From Montifringilla adamsi (lineage: Eukaryota > Chordata > Aves > Passeriformes > Passeridae), in assembly GCA_017590115.1 (NCBI GenBank), contig JAGGNK010010225.1, positions 5,828,001 through 5,892,000 of the forward strand: a stretch of DNA of 64,000 nucleotides, written 5' to 3'. This document shows positions 51,000 to 61,906 of the stretch, piece by piece; the stretch's first letter is position 1; each line of letters starts with the position of its first letter. The notes beneath the pieces are model-generated. The model saw only the letters and a program-made list of their open reading frames with translations. It did no database searches and had not been told where the DNA came from. Position numbers and translations under genes: made by a program.

Positions 51000-53900
51000 G
51001 AGGAGGGAGATTGTCCTTCTTGTTTTACATCCTACGGGGCAAAACAAAACTGGAGGTAACATTCAGAGCCAAGTAGTGAAGTACATGTCAGTCAGACCAC
51101 GTGGCACTTTGGTGTTTACATTGCCTGAGGATCTGACCTGCCATCAGACACCGCTGAACTGGTACAGGTATTGTAGCACAACAGCGTTTCAAAAAGGGGT
51201 GTTTAAAGGCAGCATGGTCCTTACCTGAGCACTAATAACACATCTACACAGACATGAGCATTCTGTTCCCATGGCATGAATCAGGAGGCATATTGGCTTG
51301 GTGGAACATTGAGGTAGCCTACATCTTGCAGAGTTTGACTCCTGACAGAGTAACCCCAATCCTTTTTTTCTGTGATAGGGTAAATGCAGCTTAACAGGCA
51401 AATGCTGTGCCTGGGTGCAGACTGTCTTAAAGGACGTCACGCAGTGCCTCTGCAAAAGCACTTCAGAGCTGGAAAAGGAGCTGAAGGATTTCACAGAGAA
51501 TTGATTCTCTGAGCTTTTACCCTCCGTGAAGGGAGAGGAGGGAATGCTCGTGCTGCAGGAGGCTCCTGATAGTAGCTTATACCTACTGCTCAGGGAACAT
51601 TAGAGTGTTTCAGCTGAGATATTTTAAACCAGTCTTTGAGGATGGTATTTTCCCTTTTAGTGAGGTGTCCTTCCCTGTGTTTTAGAAGCGAGTGAGCATT
51701 GTAATGATGAAATAAAGGAAAGGAATGTGCTGTGAACACCTTATTACTTGCTGTCCACACTATGTAGTGGAAACATAGGCCATGATTTCTAGACAGCTTT
51801 TTTTTTTTCTGCATGGATTTTTAGATGGCATTTCTTCACTGTGATTACGATGTGGTTAACGTACATTGTTGGTCAGTCTGACCCACACAAGAAGATTTGA
51901 TCTTCCTCCCTTGTGCACTGTGGCCTCAAAGTGCACTCCTGCACTGTGTGCTTTTCAGTTGTGAAACAGAACTTATTTTGGAGTTTGTGTACCATGGCTC
52001 TCTCGTTTCAGAGCTTGCCTCTTGCTAGGGGCAGTTGAAATAAGAAAGGGCACTGAGAAAGGCCAGGTGTCAGAAATGAATAGCTGTGGGACTGCTGGTG
52101 AGGACTGAAATTGGTGCCCCAGTTCCCTGTGAGTGTTTAATCTCAGTAACATTCATACAGGTGGCATGAAACCTCGTGAGGGCAATGCTGCAGAGGACTC
52201 TTGCGGAGAGATGCATAGCAGCACTGTACACCAGGACTCTTACCTCTGTTGCTGCAACTGGAGTGTTCTTTTGCTGCTCTGCTGCCGCAATAATTTTGCC
52301 CAAAGTGATTGGACCTCATGAAATAGTAGTTATTGTGTGGTGGTTTTACAAATAAGAAGAGGAGCTTTAAATGAATTATACCTGTCATCCTCTTTCCTGT
52401 AGAATGAAAGCATTCATCCCATTAGCTCCTATTATAATTAAATAAACGCTTCAGCATACTGTCCATTACTTTTTACCTTTATTTAGTATAAGTGTATTAT
52501 CACTGATACATGCCAGACTGACAGCAGGAAACCAATGTCCTCTATTGATTCAGAGAAGAGACACGTGTACATAAATACCGACCGCATTGTCTTCACCACA
52601 CTGCCACAGTGGCGTGTTGTCGGCTCCATCCCGAGGCACTGCCATGTACGTGGTGGACAGTATTCTGGTGTGTCTTTGGTCTTGCTTCCTCTGAAGCTGC
52701 TACTGATTCATGTAGCATCAGGGATCGTGTGGGGACCTATTTACAACAAACTTAGGACCACTCCGTCATTGAATAATAAAATACCTACCAGCTAATGACT
52801 TATCTACCTGGGCCAGAAAGCAACTAGACTAGAGACCTGGCGGGTGAAAGGTTTTAAACTCCGATACAGATCCTCATTGCTGTGTGTCCCCTGTCCTCAT
52901 GCTTTGTTATTCAGGTGAAGAAATTTTAGTTTAGAAAATCGGTTCGGCTATATTGAAATTGAACTACCTATTTGGCAGTTGCTTTTTTAAAAATAGAAAC
53001 AGACTTGTTTTTATCCAATGTTTGGATTGAAATTATTTATTGAAGAGGAACTATTGATTAAAAAAAAAAAAAAAGTCTTAGGGGTACATGATCTTGCAAA
53101 ATGCCAGTCATCTTTGTCTCCTATTGAAGTTGGGGTATTGGGGCACTCAAAGCTTCTCCTGGAGCCTGCCCTTCAAAGAAAAATACACTAACAATATACG
53201 CTTTGTCTTTCCCATCTATTATGTAATTGAGCACGTTATGTCACTAAATGCGTTTACTGCCAAGAAAAAAAAAAAGCCTGCATAATTTTAGAAGGGCTTA
53301 TTTTTTTAATTTTTTTTTTGTGCAAACCAGAGTTAGGTTAACCAGGATATAAGAGCATGTCGTTGCGAGCTCGAAACGAAAAGATCTGTTTGTAGTACTC
53401 TTAGTCCTGATGTCACAGGCACAGCAAGGACATCAGAAGGAGGAGTCAGATTACAGTAAGAATGGGCAGTGCAGCATGCAGCCGGAGTAAACGCTAAATC
53501 AGACAGGGATTGTATCAGGGATAAGACTGCCTGCAAAGCGCTCATCCTGAGGAGGCACACTGCTCTCTCACGCTTCTCGTGCTGGGAAATTTCCACATAA
53601 TGTAGAATGAAAAAGCTCTGTTTTACATGTCAGCCCTGTGCAGGAGCTAATGCTGAATACACAGCCGTGGGATCCTGACTGCATGATTAATGAGAAACAT
53701 AATGTATTTTGGTAAGTGTTAACCGTGATGTAATTCTGCTTCTGCTCACATTATCAATAGGAGTGATTATTACAGATTTTGGATTCAAGAACATTTTGTG
53801 CTGGCACGCACCTAAAACTGACAACTGGGGAATCCTGCCGGCTGTGCAGTTTGAAAGGATTCCATTGTCTGGGAAATTTTCTGTTTGAGTGGGCTACTGC

Positions 53901-54500
53901 GTAGTTCTAGCGGTTTGAAAAACAAGCTAGCTAAGATGAACTCGTGCTAGGTTTGTTTTAAATGAACTTGTGTTTCATCTGCTGAGAGGGGATGAGAAAT
54001 GCTTGTGAGGCATGGGAAGTTTTAGACGAACTTAATGTAATGGACGAGCTGCTGCTGCACTGTCAGTGCTGGCGAGGCACAGGGAACCTCAGTATTTCAT
54101 TCAGCTTTTAGTTTGAAGAATTCCAAGGTACAAAGGGGAAACAATGTTTTATTTGCAGTGCTGCGATTGCCGAGTACTCTGCATTGTGCACATCGCCGCT
54201 GTGGAGGTGGCTCCTAGCATGCCACAAAATGCATATTATTTTAAGCCTTTAGGGATCTTGGAGCTGTTAAATATTTGTGCAGAGTTCAGTTTTGTTGCTT
54301 GAGAGAAATCTTCCTTCGGCTTACAGCTGAGCTGGCTGCATACCCTAAAAACATGCTGGAGTGTAGAGCTATGTCTGAGCAATGTAGTGCTGCAGTACTG
54401 GGCTGGGATGTACGATTGTAATATAATGCTGCAAGTTAGTGCTGTTAAAGAGCAAAGAAAAATAAAATAGAGAATTTGGTGGTGTGACGGAAAAATGCTA
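51000..54500. other. CpG-retaining non-coding block
   Basis: CpG dinucleotides are visibly commoner here than in most of the window. Clusters lie near 51.4-51.6, 52.55-52.9 and 53.3-54.5 kb, though overall composition stays moderate and the block is not a classic CpG island. It includes a CRE-like GGACGTCAC word near 51.43 kb, A15 and A11 tracts (53060-53074, 53265-53275) and frames of 60-101 codons with no known domain. CpG retention can mean low germline methylation or selective constraint, so a regulatory element or non-coding transcript is possible. Neither is shown by the sequence. Confidence 0.45.
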
Positions 54501-56639
54501 TTCTTGACTGTTTGAAATCTCATCTAGTCTCACTGTTAATTTATAGCAGCATAGTACTTAGAATGAACAGAGAGCAGGGACTTGAAGGATTTCTGGGACA
54601 TTCAGCACCTTTCTCAGTTTCATTAAATATTGAATCAGGAGTTCACTTCAAGCTTTAAGGGAAGAACTTCTGTAATATTCTCAGCTCTGCCCAAAAAGTG
54701 CTATGCTTTGTGACTGGCTAAGCACTATCTTCTTATTTTCATAAAATTAAAGACTGTGTAAGTGTGTGTGATTTGTCTTTAACAGTGAAATACATCAATT
54801 ATGAAAGCTGATATATTTAGATGTAAACTGTCCTAGCAGAAAAAATATATTCATTGGCTGAGTTGTCAGAACTGTTCAGTGTCCCTTTCAAAGATAGATT
54901 TTCATTATTTTAGCTTTACTACATTTCAAAAGACTGAGGAAGAATAGGCAAGCAGTATGGTTTTAGGTTTGAGTAATTTGGATTAAGTAATTTAAAAAGC
55001 CAAGTTAATTTGCTATTCATTTATTTCCAGTATTTTTCCACCTTTAAGAGCATTTCAAGTGCAAGATAGGTTGCTTTTTGGATGGTTGGCTTTTTTTTAA
55101 CAATCAGTTTTTCTTGTGTGGGATTAGAAGTTGCAGTTTTCTGAAGTTTTAGAGTTAGGTTATTAGTTATATGTTAGCTGCATGGTATTTAATTTTAAAT
55201 TGTTTTTCCTGTCTGTAATTTTCAGAAGCATGTAATGATGATCAAACTTTTTTGGTGTTATTTTGAAAAAATAAAAATCACTATATCATATGCTTATTTG
55301 TTTTTTGGTACAACGCAAGTTTTTAAATGGAAAAAACTGCATTGTGCTTTGTACAAAATTTCATATTGAGAGCAGAGCTGAAAGTTTCTGCTAGGTAGGT
55401 TCTCTGTCTGCTGTGTTCAGTCTGAAGTTTCCTTCAATATTAAGTTTTAAATGAATGTTCTTGTTCCTGTCTTCTGCATAAGAAAGCATGAGCTGGGGGA
55501 TAATATTTACCTGTGGTTATTCTGGGTATTTTCTTGTTATTTTGGGTATTTTCTTGCACTGTCAGTGAGAAGCAAGAACATCTGTAATCTCACCTGTCCC
55601 TGTTACTGCACAAAGCAGTATTGCACTGAGCCAGATGAAAGCTTGACTGCATACATTGCGCACCTACTTTGATTTCAAATTGCTATAACCATCACATAGA
55701 CAATATTGGATTTTTTTTTCCTAAGGAAAAAAGAGATACTTTTCTTTAAATATTAATAAAGAATTCTGTAAGTTGTTTTGTTTTTTTTTTTTGTGGGGTT
55801 GGGTTTGTTGGTTTTTTTAAAATCCGTACGTGCAACTATTGGGCCACGTAAGTATATGAAGGGAAGAAAAGGAAAGCATTTTTCTGTATATTTCTATGCA
55901 TCTTGTTTGCTTTTCTGGGCCTTCTTGTTGAATTGCTGCTGATGTGAGGTGGCATAGTGGGAATGTGTGTGTGCAGCATTAAGGTTGAAATAAATACTGA
56001 AAATTACCACGGAAAGTAAGACCTAACCCTCTGACAGTATTATTGTTATGGAGAAAGTGTTCATGGATGAAGGGAATTTTTTTAACTATCAGAGAGAGAA
56101 GTTGCTAAATTCAGGAATTTGTCATCATGTTTTTCTCTCTCTTTAAAGCTGTATCCTCCAAGAAGATATTCTACCTTTACCTTACATCCTGCTATGTGTA
56201 TTTTACTTTTCGAGCTGATCCTTCAAATAATTAAGCTCATTGTAACCCTTCTAAATCCATGAGCCGTTCTTTTACAGTGCAACTGAATTGTGATGTAGTT
56301 GTTTTAAGAACTGCTAATTTTCACTCACCGTGCTGTGCTTTTGAGTTTGTTGTTTGGTCACCGTGGATACATTTGTTACTTATTGTATTGATTTTGCATT
56401 CATCATTTCAAGTTGAATAGGAATATGGGATTGTAATAATAATAGTAATAAAAATCCTACAAAATGATGTAGTGTGTTTATAGAGTAAGCCAAAAGCCAA
56501 TGAAAATAATACATTTCTATTAAGTGTTATCATACGGAGACGTTTTGTGCTTAAGAACATACATACGTACCTCAGAGCAACTTTTGCCTATATTTATTGC
56601 CAAGTTAATAATTTAGCATAAGATAAAAGTCAGCTGTGA
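54501..56639. other. AT-rich unique non-coding sequence
   Basis: A 20-bp tandem duplication lies at 55517-55556 and a T12 tract at 55781-55792. No gene was recognised. Confidence 0.5.
55517..55556. repeat. 20-bp unit tandemly duplicated
   Basis: Two 20-base units (55517-55536, 55537-55556) differ by one C/T change. This is a small recent slippage duplication. Confidence 0.93.
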
Positions 56640-57125
56640 CCATTCTCAGCCGTTCCGAGAGGAGGAATGGTGGGTGGCTCTCAGTGCCACAGTGCTGATG
56701 AGGGGCAGCCTCCCCTGGTCCTGCTCAACGTGAGGGCTCTGCTGTGGCTAGTGGCCAGAGCTGCACCCCTACCTTAAAAGGCCCCACTGGCCACTGTCAC
56801 CTTGGCTTGGCCACCTCGCTGTGGCTACGCCTTCCTGGGCCTGGCAGCGCCGGAGCTGCCTTGTCCTGGAGCGCAGTGGCCCCGCGGCCGCCCGTGGGGC
56901 TGGAGTGGCCGGTGTGGTTCCCAGATGGGAAGTGCTCTTGGCCAAGAGAAGGAGCAGAGCTGCTGCTGCTGCTGTGTGTCCTGCACCGCTCCACGCAGCA
57001 CGGCCGTGGAGCCGGAGGGAGCGCCGCAGTGATATTGCGGTTCTGGGACAGTGAGCACGGGTCCTGAGGGCTTGGGGAGCCTGGCTGGAACCGAGAGCAA
57101 AGCGAATCCTTCACCCCCTGCACCA
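56640..57125. other. Isolated GC-rich, CpG-rich block of unknown origin
   Basis: About 490 bases are strongly GC-rich between AT-rich flanks, with sharp edges. I count roughly 27 CpG sites by eye, the densest around 56.85-56.90 kb where a GCGGCCGC word and an overlapping CCGCGG word occur. A (CTG)5 run lies at 56960-56974. Overlapping frames of 76-109 codons exist on both strands, as expected in GC-rich DNA, and none shows a domain. The right edge runs into an A8 tract near 57.13 kb. It could be a small CpG island (promoter or enhancer), an unrecognised GC-rich LTR or retroposon, or a retrocopy fragment. I cannot choose between these. Confidence 0.6.
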
Positions 57126-60100
57126 AAAAAAATCACTGACCCCATACTTTGGCCTTACTGAAGAAGCACAATCTAAAGAAATTCTAAAATTAGAATTTAT
57201 AAAGAAAAGGGGGAGGGAAAAAGGAGAATATTGTACCTTTCTTTTTTCTTTCTTTTTCCCCTCTTCCATTCCTGCCTCCTCTGCACCTATTACTGTTTTG
57301 AGTAACTTCCGTTCTCAATGTTTCACATTATACAGGAAATTAATATATTGGCGTGGAAATTACTATGTATAACATTAAGGGAGGAAAACAAATAATTTTA
57401 TCTGAAAATGCCATAACATTTCTGTTTGTATGGTGGCTGTTTTAATCTTTAGGGTTTTTTTTTCAATTAATGTTGTGGAATGTAGTAGTTCATCTGCATA
57501 CATGCTACTTTTCTGAATATCACTTTTTATTTCTGGAACACTTTCTTTAAGAGATTCATGCTGGATGAGTCATGGAATAAAAAGAATACTTCCCCCCCAC
57601 ACACCCCGAATCTCATCACCTCTTTAAAGAAAACACACATTGTACAAGCCAACTGGCCAACTGCTGAAACAGGGTGGGTTTTTTTTGTTTCAATGAAAAT
57701 ATTTGGTTGTTACTGGTTTGTTTTTAGGAGGTTATATTTCCTTTTAGGTTAGGCACTGTGGAGGCCTTTAGTACCATTTCTGTTTTCTTTTAAGTCAGGA
57801 TGAATCGGTGTTGATAAGGCTGTTCTTTTAAAACGTTTTGAGAAGCACAGATACTGGATTACTAACTGTGTTTTATCATCAGCCATCTGCAATAAGAAAT
57901 TGTAGTTAATATATAATGGATGCTGTGTGTGACAGAAGAATTCAGCTAAGCAAGCCAATGTATAGGATCTTGAAAACTGCAGGAGCCTGATGTTTATATT
58001 TGGAGCATTACAGCCTCCTGGGCACTGAAGTTCATATCTGGAAGCACTGAATAGTCATTAATACATGTATACAAAATAACAATAGAAAAAATCTTGCTTG
58101 AACTTATAGGAACTGCTCTGTGCTAGATTGCACCCTTTTAGTTTCTGTTACAGAAATTGTTCATTTGAAATGCCTCAAAATATATCCAGTATGTTGCCTT
58201 AAATAAAAGGTCCTTTTGCCATTTCACAGACAAAAAAAAAAAGTCATTCCAAGTGTGACTCTTCTTGTGGGTGACAGATTTGCTCCAAACCCAAAATTGG
58301 AATCAGTGGCTTCCTGCTTCATTAGAGAAGATTAGATCACAGTTGCTTCAGCTGAAGCTCCTTTAACAAAGTGTGTGTGCGCTCACGTGCTCATGTGAAT
58401 GTGTGTCTGTGCATATTTTAACTGGGATGATTGTAGAGTCTAATCCTGCATTCCTTCCCAACAAATGTCTTTCTTCTACTAAGAAATGAAATTAAGAAGA
58501 AAGCAGATTTTTAAAATTTTCATTGTGATAGCATACGTCTGTTTTCTTTTTTTTTCCCTAAAAGGCAACACAAAAATTTTTAGAAAGTATTTTCGGATAA
58601 TGAGAGCCTTTGACTGTATTTATATTAGAGTCATATGGCTGATACATCTTTGTGCCTGTGTGCAAATAATCTTCCATGTTATTTTGATTTTGTTTCATAA
58701 GCTAGTGGCAATTCTAGAAATTCTTGCAACTGCAAAAATGTTAATCGGGTTACAGGAAACCCTTTAAAGATTTTGCCTCTCATTGCACTAAAGATGGTGC
58801 TGTTTGAAAAATGAGAAATATATTTGGACTGGGAAAAGGAAATATTTCAATTTGCCATTAGATCATGAAAAGTTCTTGAAATACAATAGAGGTCATAAGG
58901 TCCTCCGTTTTTAAAAACGAGATATTACATGTAATATACTGCAAAGATTAGTTTTGCAGCTGAAATTGCATAGATGATTGGTAACATTCAGAGAAAATGC
59001 AGCAAAAGAGAGAAATACCAAAGCTTGAAGTGGCCAAGATTGCACTTGAATTAAATTGCTGGGGATGAAAGTGGAAAGAAGCTTTCCTCTATTGTAGGGC
59101 TTAGTCATTATATGGCAAAACCACATTCTGTAGGTCAGCCACTATGCTCAGTTATTTTAGCAACACTTCTTTGAGAAGTCTACTTAGGGGTGAAAAATCT
59201 AATACACGAAGCTGCATTACTGACTCATATGCTCATAAGCTTAGACCTTCTTGCTCATTTAGTTGACCATTTGTTTCAGCTCATCAGTCTCATGCTCACA
59301 ATCATGTTCCTCTTAGGCAATTTTTTTTTTCTGTGTACATATTCACCATAAAGAGTTACTGCAATCTTAAGCATGGTATGACAGCTTAAAGTAGTTGGCT
59401 AGGGTCTGGATCAAATGTAAAATATGAGAATGCAACTGTAATTTCAGATTGGAATTGTAAGGGAGGCTCTTATGAAAGTTCAATTACTATACATACTTGC
59501 CTCTTGGTAATAATACAGTGATTGTTATTGTGTGATAATACAGTTCTGTCTCTTTTGATGCTTAAAATAATATCCATTTTAAATTTCTTCAGGTTTGAAA
59601 AAGTGGAAAGACATCTTGAATCCTTATCTGGTGTGTAAACAAAAGTGCTTTTTCTCCCTCTGTGGTTTTTTCCTCCTTTTTTCCTTATTTCCTTCCCCCA
59701 TATCTCTTTTAAAAAGGTGGAGTTAGATCAATCTATTTATACATTTTTATACCTCTGCTAGCTGTCTGAACCAGTTGTTTGGAAATCATGAGAAATTCTT
59801 TTGTCACTAGGAGATGAGGTCTTTTACCAAGCCAACTAATTTACTCTGTTTTGTAGTCCCTGCAGGTTTCAGAATTTAAAACCATAATGTAACACTTACT
59901 TTTCAAGTAAAGCTTGAAAAGCTCCTGGGGTTTGATAATATATAGTATCTTCATCTCTGAAGCAGTTACAGGAGATACAAAAATGAGATTGACTGTGTCT
60001 GCTAACTCTGGGCATGGCTGTTTGAAATTTTAGCATATGCTTAGGGTCTCAAAGGGCTTTGGCTCATACTGGTAGTTTTTATACTGTGTGCTGTTTTATG

Positions 60101-61579
60101 TGTTCTCTGTATTACAGTGCAAACCAGCAGAGTCTTACCCAATTCTCTCGATCAGAAGACAAGATAGAACCTAAAAAGCAGGTTTATGCTAGAAAAGCTC
60201 CTCTGACTATTAAAACTTCTTTCTTGAGAACAAAAGAAAAAAGCTAGGCTTAATTTTCTCTTTGAGTATTACTTCATAGTGGTTCTCTCATTTATTTACT
60301 TTTATGCTGTAATTGAAAAAGCAGATGGACAATTCTTTCAAATGAAAGCAATGAAAATTTTCTCAGCTTCTTTTGTTCTTGTTGACCTTGTTTACTCAGT
60401 TTGTTTATTATGGAGTGTAGCAAGTTATGAAGATAGAGGGAAATAATGATTGTGTTTTCCAATATTGTTACCCATCATTGCACTAAGGATCAATACTGAA
60501 TGAAAAGAAAAAAGAAAAAAACAACACAGAAAACCAAGTCAAAAAACACAGAACCTTGACCAGATCTGCAACTGTGAATGCAAAGGGAAGGATCAGGTGG
60601 AGAGGAAGGCAGTCTTGGCACTGCAAGGAATATCAGTGCTCTTTTTGCTAAGACAAGTCATTTTTCAGTAGTGACCTGAGGGTCTACTGTCTTTATAGTA
60701 CAATGTTTAGCAAATTAGGTTTTTCTTGCTGGTATTTACCTGTGATAGCAAATCCACTCACTTCCTGTCAAAACCAGCAATGTAACAGGTGCATTCAGTT
60801 TGCCAGATATGTGACTATTATGTAGCAAACACATTGTTTCTCTGTTTTTCTATTATTGCTGGTAAATTGTGCTGCTGTAAGCAGCAAATTTTTCAACAGT
60901 GGAAGTTGCATGACTTGTCTGCTTTTAGGTAGCATAGAAAAAAGTAATAACTTTGCAGACATATGTCAAACTTTACATAATCTCCTATTTAACTTTTCAA
61001 TCCCTGTGTTTGTAAAGGACAAATTCTAACAAGCCAAACAGGCCATAAAAAGTTGTGTATGCATATGTAATGATATATTTACATCCTTTTGCTTTTTGTC
61101 TCCTCCTGACTGAGGGCATAGTAGCCACAAGAACACGGGTACTATAAAGCCATTGAACTGTATTATTTCTAGTATCCTTGCAAGATTTCAGCACTCAAGA
61201 CATGATGTAATCATTTACAAACATTTGTCTCGCCAATCCCTGACCACAGTCTGTCTGCCTTGTAAAACCGGTTGTTTGGTCCTCCTTTGCACATGCAGTG
61301 CTAGGGCAGTTGCAACAGCCTCCTAATAACACATTTAGATTCTTAGGCTTAAATCTTAGTAGTCCTGAGTACTTAGAAATTGCACTGGTCTACATGGTAT
61401 GATTTTTCTCTCCCCATTGTTTCTTCATTAAAGCAGGTTTCGAAATAACAGCTGTTTGTTTGTTTTTTTTTTTTTCCAGTTGGGTTGAGGTAAAAATTTT
61501 CATTATATTTATAAATTCCTAATAGTTTTTTCCTTTTTTTTTTCCTCCCAATCCTTTGCAGTATTTTTGTAGAACATAA
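57126..61579. other. AT-rich unique non-coding sequence
   Basis: No gene or interspersed repeat was recognised. TG-rich sequence lies near 58.37-58.41 kb and a T-rich tract near 61.45-61.48 kb. Frames are of at most 93 codons. Confidence 0.5.
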
Positions 61580-61906
61580 AATATATATTCCTACATACGT
61601 ATAGCTGGCAAACCTACTTACTCAATGCTAGTTAGCACCCCATCCATATTAGCATATTTAGCTCTACACACTCTAACAATGCATGCAATAGGTTACCTGC
61701 ACGAAAACATGCAGGTTTTCAAGGCTGAAAGAATCAGTGGCCCTAAAGAGGGACATTACTACACAAATATCCCCACAGATGAGTTCCTTCACGTGAAAGA
61801 ACTTACTGAATATAAAAGCAAACGCAGAAAGGCTGAAAACACATTAAAAAACAATCAAAGCAGCACTGCAAATCTCTCTAGCACTGTAGGTACAATAAAA
61901 ATGTGA
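61580..61906 (+). other. Unassigned open frame, 108 codons
   Basis: The frame is open from just after a stop at 61577 to a TGA at 61904-61906, with its first ATG at 61625 (93 codons from there). The second half reads GPKEGHYYTNIPTDEFLHVK, then KELTEYKSKRRKAENT, and ends in a Ser/Thr/Asn-rich tail. It looks more protein-like than other frames in the window, hydrophilic and lysine-rich, with a hydrophobic first third. I recognise no family, no Kozak context stands out, and no splice site fits the frame convincingly. It may be chance, a decayed retrocopy or an exon of an unknown gene. Confidence 0.25.

Noticed and set aside
56744..57145. Several frames of 76-109 codons on both strands in the GC-rich block
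   Set aside because: High GC lowers stop frequency, so overlapping frames on both strands are expected by chance. None has a recognisable domain.
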